A DNA stretch of 64,000 bases from Pyrus communis (lineage: Eukaryota; Streptophyta; Magnoliopsida; Rosales; Rosaceae). Within the stretch, counting starts at the first letter, position 1. Each line of letters opens with the position of its first letter. The stretch lies in contig NC_084815.1 in the NCBI RefSeq assembly GCF_963583255.1, forward strand, positions 17,283,807 through 17,347,806. The letters are read 5' to 3'. Shown here piece by piece: positions 47,086-57,581 of this stretch. Made by a program: the position numbers and the translations under genes. Under the pieces are notes generated by a model. That model worked only from the letters and a program-made list of their open reading frames with translations. It was not told where the DNA came from and ran no database searches.

Positions 47086-48845
47086 GGGTTAAACTATGTT
47101 TACTACCCTGAAGTTTTGTGGTTTTCAACATTTAGTATATCAATTTTTTTTCATCCCAGAGTCATACCTAAACTGTAAATTTTGGGAAAGTCTCATACAT
47201 CCATTAGTCAAACTGTTAAGTCTCCCGTTAAATGTGACGTGGCGCCCATGTGGACAATCATTGGGTGCCACGTGTCATCCACGTGGAAATTTAAAAAAAT
47301 TATTTTATATAAAAAAAAATAATATTAATAATAATAATATTAATAAAATTAAAAAAAACCTTCATCTTCCCCAAATCCCACCCGTGCCCACCTCCCATCA
47401 CCCACCTATCTTTTACCTCCCCTAACCCCCTCCCTTCCTTCTTCCCTCTGTAACCCGCACCTCCCCCAAAACCTCCCCCAAGCTCACTCCAACCACCAAA
47501 ACCAGTCTCCCCCAACCTTCCTACTTCCCGTACCTTCTCCCCCAACCTTCCTTCACCACCAAAACCAATCTCCCCCAACCCGCACCCTTCTTTCCTTCTT
47601 CCCTCAGATCTAAGCTCACTCCTGAAACGATAACCCACGGCCAAAACCATAACCCACGGCTAAAATATTTCTCCAGTGCTCCTTTCCACTACTGATTTTC
47701 GACTTTCTCGACACATCTCCTTCCCCTGATCCCTCTGTACCCAACCTACTCCATCTCCACCTTCTTCACCTCCCCTCTTTTCTCTTTCCCCACTATTCCG
47801 ACCTTTTCAAAAACCCTAATCCCCAAAAAATTTCAATTTTTAGAAAAATTAAGCAAACCCAGCATGAAAAACCCTAATCCCTAAAATATTTTCGACCTAT
47901 TCGGCTTCGACTTCGATTTCTCGCCGTGGCGGCTGAAATCCAAACCAAATGGTGACCGCAGATTTCGACAATGTGGGGGTGCTCAGAGAGGTGGTAGCGT
48001 CATTGTGCTGGGCGCGCAACTCGTTTGGTCGAAATCTTGAAGAATTTGGTGGGTTTTGATTTGAGGATAAGCTAGGATTGAATTTGCGTGTTGTATTCAA
48101 AATTTGGTCGTTTTTTGGGTATTTGATGGTTTTGAAAGTCCAAAACCCAAAAAGCAAAGCAAAACACTATAAGGAGGGATAAAAATGACTATGGGTTGGG
48201 GGGTCGGGTTCTGGCGATAGGTGGAGAAGTATGGGTCGGTGGAAGTTCCAAAAGCATAGTGAAGGAGCTAGCGCGAAGAAGCGGCGGCGACGTGGGTCGA
48301 GGTCGGTTTCTGGCAAGAGGAGTTAGCGGAGTGGGACCTGGAGGTGCTGCTCTGTTGGGACTTCGGCGGGGAGGTAGGTGCAGGGAAGAGAATGAGGGAG
48401 GGGGTTGGGAAGTGAGGGTGGCAGGGAGGGTGAATGAAGTCTTTAGTTGCAGATTGGACATTTTAGGGGGTTTGATTGAGGCTCGCTAAGTGCGAATGAG
48501 GGTGGGATTTAGGGAAGTCGAAGAGGTGGGTGATGGGAGGGTGGGCACGGGTGGGATTTGGGGAAGATGAAGGTTTTTTTATTTTTTATTTTATTATTAT
48601 ATACATATTTTATTTTATTTTATAAAATAATTCATTTTTAATTTCCACGTGGATGGCATGTGGCGTCCAGTCATTGTCCATATGGGCACCAAGTCACAGT
48701 TAACGGGAGATTTAACAGTTTGACTAACGAATGTATGAGACTGTCTCAAAATTTACACTTTAGGTATGACTCTGGGACGAAAAAAACTTGATGTACTAAA
48801 TATTAAAAACCACGAAATATAAGAGTAGTAAACAATCATTTGCCC
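47086..48845. mobile_element. Mutator-like element with inverted repeats of about 225 bp
   Basis: Inverted repeats 47086-47310 and 48620-48845 (gggttaaactatg versus gggcaaatgattg, then gtcccagagtcatacctaaa and ttaacgggag/ctcccgttaa segments). Homology resumes further in (47350-47412 versus 48512-48577, ccttcatcttccccaaatcc). No transposase. The flanks show no clean 9-bp duplication (gtgaaaata versus taataaata), so the ends are older or altered. The interior is GC-rich with frames on both strands (for example 48196-48489 plus, 47897-48157 minus) that I cannot assign to a family. It may hold captured host DNA. Confidence 0.8.
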
Positions 48846-48962
48846 TAATAAATAATACTCTATTCACCAAAGCAATTCACGTTAACAATGATCATGGTTA
48901 GGGTTGTTTAATACAAGAGTGAAGCACAACGTTGGTCTCTTTTCTTCTTACACTGTTTGATT

Positions 48963-48996
<34 letters not shown>

Positions 48997-51237
48997 CCTT
49001 TTTTAATATGTGACCTTTGCCAAAAAGAGTATAGTGTAATTAATTATTTTCTCTCGCACTTAGAAACCCCATTATTTGTAGGGATTTCTTAATCTCTCTG
49101 TCGGATATGCGCACAATGACACGATTACGCACCCACTTCCTTATTGCTACATTTAACTTTCAGTCGCCCACACATGTTTAACTTCAAACTTGAAATAACT
49201 TTTGTTTTTCCTTTTATTTAATTGAGTACGTAGATGACCCTTATCGATCGATTTGACAATGATATATCCAAATCTTGCAGGCCAAGCAACGGCACAAGGC
49301 CACGGCGAAACACTGAGAAGGGGGCTATGCATGGTGGCCGATGAGATAAATTTGTGAGTGGTGACGCCTTTCTAATTCAAATTTATTATACAAAAGGACA
49401 ATATTGTTGATATGTTATGAAGAGTGGTTGTGGTATTAAAAAATAGATACACGTTATAATTCGAGTAAAATTATAAGATTACACTGTAATGCGATCACAC
49501 TAAAAACTAACTTGGCCTATGGAGGAGTGGGAGGAAAAGGATGAGTATTTTCATTTTCATTTCTTTGTTTCAAATGTATGAAGTAAAATAAATAACATAT
49601 CTGATTTACTACAGAATATTATTAATAACTGCGTTTTCCACACTGCTAATGGATAGTCATGGTGACCCCGAGGCTTGGTGTACATTGAAGAACCCGCTCA
49701 AAGTGACAAGATGTATGAAGATAAATTGATGGTAGTAATTGCAACAAGTCAAGGACCCAAAATTTGAAAGGAAAAGAAAAACATTTACAATCAATCATTA
49801 TATACATATCAATCAACTTATGGTTATAGTTTTGGATTTGATTAAGATACTTATAAATGTATAATACTATCATTATCTGATGGTCATATATGTTGTAATG
49901 ACATCCTAGGCGCATATTTGACCATAAAATGATGACATGTTATACAATAAGTTTGTGCCCATGTACATAATACTTTTTTCCTTTTTTATTTGACAAAATG
50001 CACGTAATACTTATATATGGTATGATCAATAACAAATCTTACCCACAAAGAAGAAAGAAGATTATGTATGACGTTCAAAAAGATTGGATTAATAAACTAA
50101 TTGATGATTAAGAGAGAGCATATAAAGTGTGTGTAAAAGGCATCTTGGATATTAATTTGATTAAAATCATAATTCAAAATATTCATATATGATAAGATAT
50201 ATTCTGGTAAGGGGGACGGAGAGTTGCTTAAGTTGTTAAAAGATGCAAAGTAGGGAGAGGAAGACTACTTAAGACTAGTAATTAACTTGTTTAAATAAGT
50301 CAAAGGTGGGCATTTTTTCTTCCATTTCGTTGTTCTTCATAGAGAGGGGAGAGGAAAACCAAACCCTAATCTGACGTAACATGCATGCTTTCTCATCATC
50401 CTTTTTACAGTTTACTATGATTATTAATCTTTTTTGAAGCAAGAAAAGGAATTAAATTAAAAATAAGCCTCGGAAATATCCAAGATCTCTGGAATCAAAC
50501 TGAAGAGTGTTTTTGGCTTGGAGGGAATAAGCCATCCCAAACACACATGCTACTAATATTATGCCTTAAAGAAGCAAATATCATTTGCTGTAAAATTTGT
50601 TTCTCTAAAAACATGATTTCATTCCACCAACTCAAAGGAGGATACAAGTCATTTGATTGTCAAACTTTGATTCTTATTATCTTCTCCCTAATAAGATCGT
50701 TAAAATAAAAAGGAAAAATTATTTTTGGTGGGAATCACTCTTGTTACATTGGGTGACATGTAGTGCACGTTCGCTATAATATATATACATATGAAATATT
50801 GAGTCACATGTACTATCCTATTAAAACATAACACGTAATAACAAATTTTTATTTATAATTTAATTTTTTTAAAACCTGACATGTTTTAACTGAACAACAC
50901 TTACTAAACATTATATGGGGCACACCATCAAGCTTTTCTTGAGCGAAATGATACTAACTTAGATGTAGCCCCTTTTAAAATTAAAAACCAAATTGTTGTC
51001 CCGTCATAATTAAGATAAATCAATAATCATACGCACACCAAATAACGTGATACTAATTAAATTTATGCTTTAGTTCAAATTGGAAGTTGATAATAATTGT
51101 ACTAAAAATTTGTAAAGTATGGAATGTATCATATTATTTAGTGTATCAATTTGATGCATGAATTTGGTGTCTCTAGTATTATCTAATTAATTTGTTAATC
51201 CAATTAAATGTTTTCAAACAAAATAGCTCATCTATTG
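48846..51237. other. AT-rich intergenic DNA with a (TA)n microsatellite
   Basis: The dinucleotide tract runs 48966-48995. An exon-like GC-richer patch after a tcttgcag acceptor-like site at about 49273-49360 has no recognisable product. Otherwise nothing supported. Confidence 0.6.
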
Positions 51238-51245
51238 GAAGAGTG

Positions 51246-51898
51246 TAGAGATGGCAACGGTTCGGTTAGGGGACGGAAATGTTGTATCCATCCCACATAA
51301 TCCCGAAAATTAACTATATCCATAACCACAAATTAACCATAAGAGATTATCCATAACCATACCCACCGGGTAATGAATTCTCCATCGGTTAACGGTTATA
51401 TTCATCTTCGTCAATACTAAAAATATATTAGTTCAATTGAGGTATTATAATATAATAGATACTAATTTTGTCCATTTAATATAATAGATACATTGATGAT
51501 GTTGGCTTATGTTTGATCTCTCCCATAAGCATCATTGGATTCTTATTGGTTTTGATTCAAAACTTTTGAACTTTCTCACAAAATGCAACTTTTGTAATTC
51601 TCGAAGTAATGGGTTTGGTGAATATACATATGTATTGTACAATAATATATTTATTATATGTAAAATATTGTATATATACATATATATAATATGTATTATT
51701 CGGAGCGGTTTTGCGGACGGATACAAATCAGAGACTCCTATAACCATAACCGAATGATATTTTCAGGTTTTCACCATATCCGAAATAAAACTGAATTTTC
51801 ATCCCCAAATCCATTTCATTCGGGTGGTTATCCATGATTATCGAGTTTAATGGGTTATCCATGGTTATCGAGTTTAATGGTTTGAATTGCCATCCCTA
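51246..51898. mobile_element. Non-autonomous hAT element
   Basis: Ends tagagatggcaa and ttgccatcccta (11 of 12 complementary). Flanking octamers gaagagtg (51238-51245) and caagagtg (51899-51906) match at 7 of 8, the hAT duplication size. The interior is AT-rich with subterminal repeats of ggttatcc/ccataacc type (for example ttatcgagtttaatgg twice near 51839-51880) and no transposase. Confidence 0.88.
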
Positions 51899-51962
51899 CA
51901 AGAGTGGGATAACTAACCACGTGCTTATACTGCTTTATTGGTATTTTTCTCCTGACATTGAT

Positions 51963-54408
51963 TGACACACCCTGACCAAAGTTGAGGCATGCTGGCCGTC
52001 ACTCGAGGGTGACGTAATCAAAACTATAAGTGATGAAAGAATGTGAATAATTTAAAACCAAAGCTAGAACTTATTTAGCTAATAAAGTGAGTGCGCAATA
52101 GTGGGTAAAACCCATAAAATACAAATATTCAGAGCACAGGTAACAAAAGAGTGCAATCAGAACTAAATGTAGTGCTTAATACACAACCAAGAAAGGCTCC
52201 CTACATTTATTTAGATATGTCAGAACCTGCCGGAGTTTCCTTGTATGCCATAGAGAATTTGGATGTCTAAGACCCAGAGGGCGAAGAACAGAAGGGTAAG
52301 TGGGCAGAAAAACAAAGGTTTATAAAACACATTTATTTTTTGAACATACTAACCCCTCGCTGTATATCATGATAGTTTCTAGAAAATCATACTACGTATA
52401 AGTATGAAAACAACTGTAAATAACAATGATGCTAGAAATATGCCAAACTACAATATCTCAACAATAGCATAATGAAAACAGGTTGCTTATCAATCTATGC
52501 TAGCACATGAATTCATGTAGATAGTTTCTGACATGAACATGAATGTGGTGTAATGTATAAGTACGCTCTAGTGCTACAATCATGTGAAGACTAGCGATAA
52601 TCGCGGTCACCTACGAGTCGGAGTTGCCTAATGCAACCTGTACGACATGACTGACACCTACTTGGATCTAAGGCGAGCGTGTTGTGCAGAGGTGAACATA
52701 CACGTGAAAGACTAGCACTGGCCCCGGGTGAGCATTAACACCGAGGTGCAGCAAAGATGAGCAGACTACATAAATATAAACATGCCATACCTATTCAATA
52801 ATTCTAGTCAACAATGCAAACTTACCTGTGCATCCCGTAGGATTGTTTTAGCGTTCCATAGCATTATAACATTTCTTATAACGTCTTTAATGATGGCATA
52901 ATAGGCGTAATATCAATCCAAAAACAATAATGGCATGATATGCATAAATCAATTCAAAAGCATTTGTGGAAACTATAAGGTTTATATATATATATATATG
53001 AAAAGAAAATGCCCACTCACTGGTACGTGGTCGGATCGTAACCTAGCCTCGCTTGACTTGTACGTCTTTGGGATAATTTTCACCTATATGTGAAATAACT
53101 AAACTAATAAAGTAAATAGGATATATTCAAAAGGGCTAGGTAAATTTTTCATACTTCGCTCAAACAGAAGGTTTGAATATCGAAAATGATCTACACGAAA
53201 TCATGGACCCGTATATGTCAAGCACTCATCGGCCAGAGGCCGGACATGCCTTCACGTGCCTCCTAGCCCAAAGCTACACGTAGTCCCACGCGCAGGCCAC
53301 ACACCTGACAGAAACTGACGGACGTTAGAAATATTCCGTCAAAATTGACGGAATATTCGATTAAATAGTAACGGAGTTACTTAATGCCGTTAGAATATTC
53401 CGTCAACTTTGATAGAATTCTTCGTCTTCTTCGGTGAGCTTTCGCAGGTCGCTGCCGTCCACCGCCGTCTGGTTTCGGAGGAAACTGGAAATTTTCGCTG
53501 GAAATTGGGAAAATTTTCAAAACTTCATATCTTCTTCATTTCTGAACCATTTTTGATGTACTTTATAAGGAAATGAAGCTTATGAAGAGTAGAACAAGAT
53601 TGTACCTTTCAAAAGTCCAAAAAATGGATAGGAAATGGCCTGAAAATGCCTTGAAAGTCTCGGCCTAAAACTCAACTCCTTGAACTTGCTTGTTTCGATG
53701 TCAACTCGACTCGAAACCTAGTCTAGGGACCCTAGGGAGTTATGTAGAAGCTTCCTTACGTCTTAAAACCTTGTAACTCAGCCTGAGACTTGAGCATTTC
53801 ACCATTGGCTGGTACGGCTGGGTTTGCGGGTTTGAGATGAGTACAATAATGGTGTTTTTGAGTTCAATCTGTAAGTTTTGATGATGGTGTGTGTGTATTG
53901 CAGAAGGGAGAGAGTCACGGGTGTGGGAGAGAGAGAGAAGGAGAAAAGAGAGAGTGATAGAGTAGTTTCTAATTGAGGGAGAGGTGTAAGGAGAGGTTCT
54001 GATTGGTTGTGAGGGTTTTAGGGAAAAATGAGTGAATGTGAGGGATTTGAGGGCACACAGGACAATTTTTAAAAGAAGAAAATGATAAGGTTTGTACATC
54101 TTTCAGATTATGAAATCTATCCCCTTATCAAAAACAATGTTTCTAGCATTGAAAAATTAACACGCACGCGTGTATAATTCTACCCGCTGTTAATGTACTT
54201 TGACTGAGCGTAATTTTTTCGTTATAACTCCGATTTGAGTCTAACTCGCGCACACACGTTCATACGATGGACACTATTTAATTACGCTACTAGGAAAATA
54301 AAATAAACGCTGAATGCTACATCCACGTCACATTGCCAACCAGGGCAGAAATGTCAATTTATACACTCGGGGAGAAATTACCTAGAAATTTAGGGATGGG
54401 TCGTCACA
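51963..54408. mobile_element. Solo LTR, probably gypsy (Tekay/Del-like termini)
   Basis: Starts tgacacaccctgacc, ends gggtcgtcaca and has an exact ttgat duplication (51958-51962, 54409-54413). TGACACACC/GTCACA ends and the 2.4-kb length resemble LTRs of plant Tekay/Del chromoviruses. No PBS, PPT or coding domain. Contains a short TA repeat (52981-52999) and a GA-rich patch (53905-53960). Superfamily call is inference from the ends. Confidence 0.8.
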
Positions 54409-54451
54409 TTGATCCCTCCACATAAATTTTCTCAAGTTCAAATGTGAAATC

Positions 54452-55081
54452 TAGGGATGATAACGGTTTGGTTTGAGACGGAAATGTCATATCTATCCCA
54501 ATAACTACGAAAACTAACCAATTCATAACCGCAAATTAACCATTGGAGATTATCTATAATCATACCCACTGAGTACCAGATTCTTCATCGATTAACGGTT
54601 ATATCCATTTTCGTCAATGCAAAAAAATTATTCGTTCAACTGATACATTATAATTTATTAAATACTAATTTCGTCATTAATATCCACACCCAAATCATCA
54701 AAACATAACAATACATTCTGGAGGTGTTTATGATAAGTCAAATATGATAGCAAATTAAAACAAATTGGTCCAATGAAAGAATAAAAGAGATGACAAAAGC
54801 AAATACAATAGCCACCATGGGAGAAAGATGAAACAAATTATCAAATAATTTCAATAATTGTGAATACAAATACATATTATATTTTAATATATTGTATATC
54901 GGGGGCATATTTAGGGACGGATACGAATAGGGGGACTTCTATAACCATATATGAAACCCTAATCAAATAACATTCAAGTTTTTTTCTCATGTCCGAAAAA
55001 TAGTCGAATTTCATCCCAAATTCACCCCATTCGAATGGCTATTCACGGTTATGAAGTTTAACTCGTAGAATTGTCATCCTA
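54452..55081. mobile_element. Second hAT element, related to 51246-51898
   Basis: Ends tagggatgataac and gaattgtcatccta. Interior segments match the first copy (acggaaatgtcatatctatccc, attaacggttatatcca..ttcgtcaatgc, acggatacgaat). The flanking octamers gtgaaatc and atgcaacc agree at only 5 of 8, so this is an older insertion. Confidence 0.8.
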
Positions 55082-55186
55082 ATGCAACCTGTTGTATATT
55101 CCAATTTTAACTTCACGGTAAAATGTAGTAGTTTTTTTTATTTGATCAATTGAAATGTAGTTTTGCATTCAAAATTGTAAACGAAA

Positions 55187-55596
55187 GGTTTAATTGGATT
55201 AATAGTCCCGTGGTGATAGGGTAGTTGGAAGATAGTCCATGTGATAAAAAAATAGGATTTATGCCCCCATGGTGAAGTTTGTTAGGATTTATTCCTAAAT
55301 TAAAAATTCCGTCAACTCTCTGTTAATTATTAGCACGTGAGCCATATATATTAAGCTAAAACGAAACTCTCCATTAATTGTTAGCACGTGGGGCTTACAT
55401 GTGAGACTAACTTTATCTTTTTAGTCTCACATGTGAACCTTATGTGCTAATAATTAACGGAGAGTTGATGAAATTTTCAATTTTGGGCTTAAATCCTAAC
55501 AGACTTCACCACAAAAGCTTAAATCCTAATTTTGTAACCACATGAGCTATCTTGCAACTATCTTATCACCACATGAACTAACAATCCAATTAGGCC
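55187..55596. mobile_element. Mutator-type MITE with inverted repeats of about 155 bp
   Basis: Inverted arms begin ggtttaattggatt and ggcctaattggatt. They share gtggtgata, ttaggattta and gttaattattagcac. Flanking nonamers taaacgaaa (55178-55186) and taaatgaaa (55597-55605) match at 8 of 9. Almost all of the element is inverted repeat, so a transcript would fold into a long hairpin. Lies about 2 kb upstream of the ARF start codon. Confidence 0.85.
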
Positions 55597-56062
55597 TAAA
55601 TGAAAATGTTGCCACATCATCATAGTCAGACAGGAAAAAGATTAAGTGGGAGTTAAAATAAGAAGGGTAAATTACATGTCGCCATGGAACCCTAAAGCGC
55701 TCACATATTGTCTGGGGAAAAAGAAAAGATGATTAAAACCCAATCAAGACCCAAACAGTCACCACGTGTTTCGGGGGTCCCACCCTCATTACCTAGTGGC
55801 ATGTAATGTAATTATCAAGCCAAAAATTAAATTAACGAAAAATAAATTAAATAAATAAAAATTTAGCTCCACGGGTTAACTCGAGCCAACCCTGTTGCCT
55901 GCTTCAGAGCAGACAACAAAAGGGATGACGACAAATGGAATGACACACCCGACTTAACATCTCTCCAATATCCCAAACCACACGCATCGCGAAGCGCCCT
56001 TCACATCACATGAATCATTGATAATGAAAATTCACTATTTATTAAGTACCTAAATCCCCAAA

Positions 56063-56229
56063 TTTTTTTGCTACTTAGTACTACGGTCTAATGATATTCC
56101 TCTTCAATTGTAAGTGAGAGGTTAGGTTCGATTCTCGTCAAAGACGAATTTGAACCATATTATTGTTAGCCCATTGTGAGGCAAAGCCCACCCTCTTTCC
56201 CATAGTGTAGATAATATCATTGTTTAAAA
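56063..56229 (+). mobile_element. tRNA-derived SINE
   Basis: Pol III box-like sequences: an A-box region ggtctaatgatattcc and a B-box ggttcgattct. The body gacgaatttgaacc, gttagcccattgtgaggc is typical of an abundant Rosaceae SINE. The A-rich tail ends the element, and aaatccccaaa on both sides (56052-56062, 56230-56240) is a target duplication. Confidence 0.8.
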
Positions 56230-56679
56230 AAATCCCCAAACTTATTAGTGTCATTTCAACTTTGTCTCAACATTTTTAAACATTTCAAACATCCAATTAA
56301 TTTTTTCATTAAATGTACATGTGGCAAGAATAGGTCACACTTATTTGCTTACTTGAACACTAAGATAATAATAATAACTTAAAAAAATATGAAGATGAAA
56401 AGTTAAAAAATAAAATAAACAAATTTCACAATAAAATGGAAAATAAAAATGAAGATGGTGACCGTTATTTAGTAGAACTCATTCTCCTTGACCTTGTATT
56501 TATGTAGGAGACAATGTAAACCCTACTTAATTTAACAGAAATTTAATTGGGGCTTAACGAATGTGAAATTTTCAATAGGTTGTGTACTTGTTTGTAATGT
56601 TTAAAAATGTTGAGACCAATTTAGAATAACACTGAAAGGTATGGGTTTATAGTACTTAATTCTTATTTTATTTAGTATT

Positions 56680-56815
56680 ACAATTTACCGATATTATAAG
56701 TAACATGTTTTAAAGTCGATTGTTGTTAAAGATGAATTTGAACTAAATTATTATGATTACCATATTGTCAGACTTGTCAATTCCTCCATTGCATAGTATA
56801 AATAGGGTAATGCGT
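56680..56815 (+). mobile_element. Degenerate SINE copy
   Basis: Retains taaagtcgattgttgttaa, gatgaatttgaactaaatta and tgattaccatattgtcag in the same order as the SINE at 56063. Boxes are mutated and the ends cannot be placed exactly. Confidence 0.55.
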
Positions 56816-56962
56816 GGTAAACCAATTTAAAAACCAAATGATACGTCGGCAATAGAAAATAAGTACGTTAACCAAACTTAATGTAATTCAATTATTCACA
56901 ACTGTATCATTTGGTCTTTATAGCATTATCTATATAATACATTATGTATTAAAACTTTTTTT

Positions 56963-57581
56963 TATAAAATAAACCGGCCGTTTCGAAACGCCGTTGTGTT
57001 TCTGATCCTTTACACCCCGCAGAGCCCCACCTTTCCGTCCGGTTAACCCACCCCTCCGTTTAATCCTCTAACTACGGTTAGTTCAGTTACAGAAAGGAGG
57101 AGAGAGAACAGTGGAGGTGTTAAATCCAACACAAAGTCGCGTATAATAAGACGCGCGCAAAGCGATTTGGGATCCTCTGTAACGGCGTTTTCTTCTACTG
57201 GATTTCCTGTCGAGAGGTGTGAGAGTGTTTTTGGAGAGAGAGGGGGGTGTGAGAGTTTTTTGGTGGTTTCGGCGTAACGGTTCTTATCGATCAGCGATCG
57301 TTACACGAAGAGTGTGTGAAGCGAGAAAGAGTGGAAGTGGTGGGAGCTTTGTGTGATTAAAATCGTATTAACGGCTTATTAAGGAGTCATTAGTGTGCTT
57401 AATTATATCTATACATTCAGCTCAGCTTTATCTGCTTAGACCGAAGAGAGAGAGAGAAAGAGAGAGAGAGAGACACAGACAGAGACAGCGACAGAGAGAG
57501 AGAATCAGAATCGAGAGATTATCTGAGCTTTTGTTGTGGGAATTTTGAAATTTGTTGACTCGGGAGGGTACGACTTCAACG
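56963..57581 (+). promoter_or_regulatory. Likely core promoter and long leader of the ARF gene
   Basis: A TATA-like tataaaataaa at 56963-56973 is the best candidate core promoter. No ATG occurs on the plus strand between 56947 and the ARF start at 57582, over 630 nt where about ten would be expected by chance. That suggests this stretch is largely transcribed leader kept free of upstream starts. A spliced leader or a start site further downstream (for example after gtataataag at 57141) is also possible. Confidence 0.5.
57444..57512 (+). repeat. GA-rich tract in the ARF leader
   Basis: Nearly uninterrupted (GA)n with a few C and A interruptions, ending about 70 bp before the start codon. GA repeats in leaders of plant regulatory genes are bound by BPC/GAGA-binding proteins; binding here is inference. 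Confidence 0.75.

Noticed and set aside
48196..48489. 97-codon Gly/Arg-rich frame in the 47086-48845 element
   Set aside because: GC-rich low-complexity sequence with an equally open frame on the other strand (48189-48461); no supporting motif.
52981..52999. Short TA repeat inside the solo LTR considered as an element boundary
   Set aside because: The 5-bp duplication and TG/CA ends lie further out; this is an internal simple repeat.
57470..57487. Two GAGACA (reverse TGTCTC) auxin-element cores in the ARF leader
   Set aside because: They fall in a (GA)n tract where GAGACA arises easily; no evidence separates them from chance.
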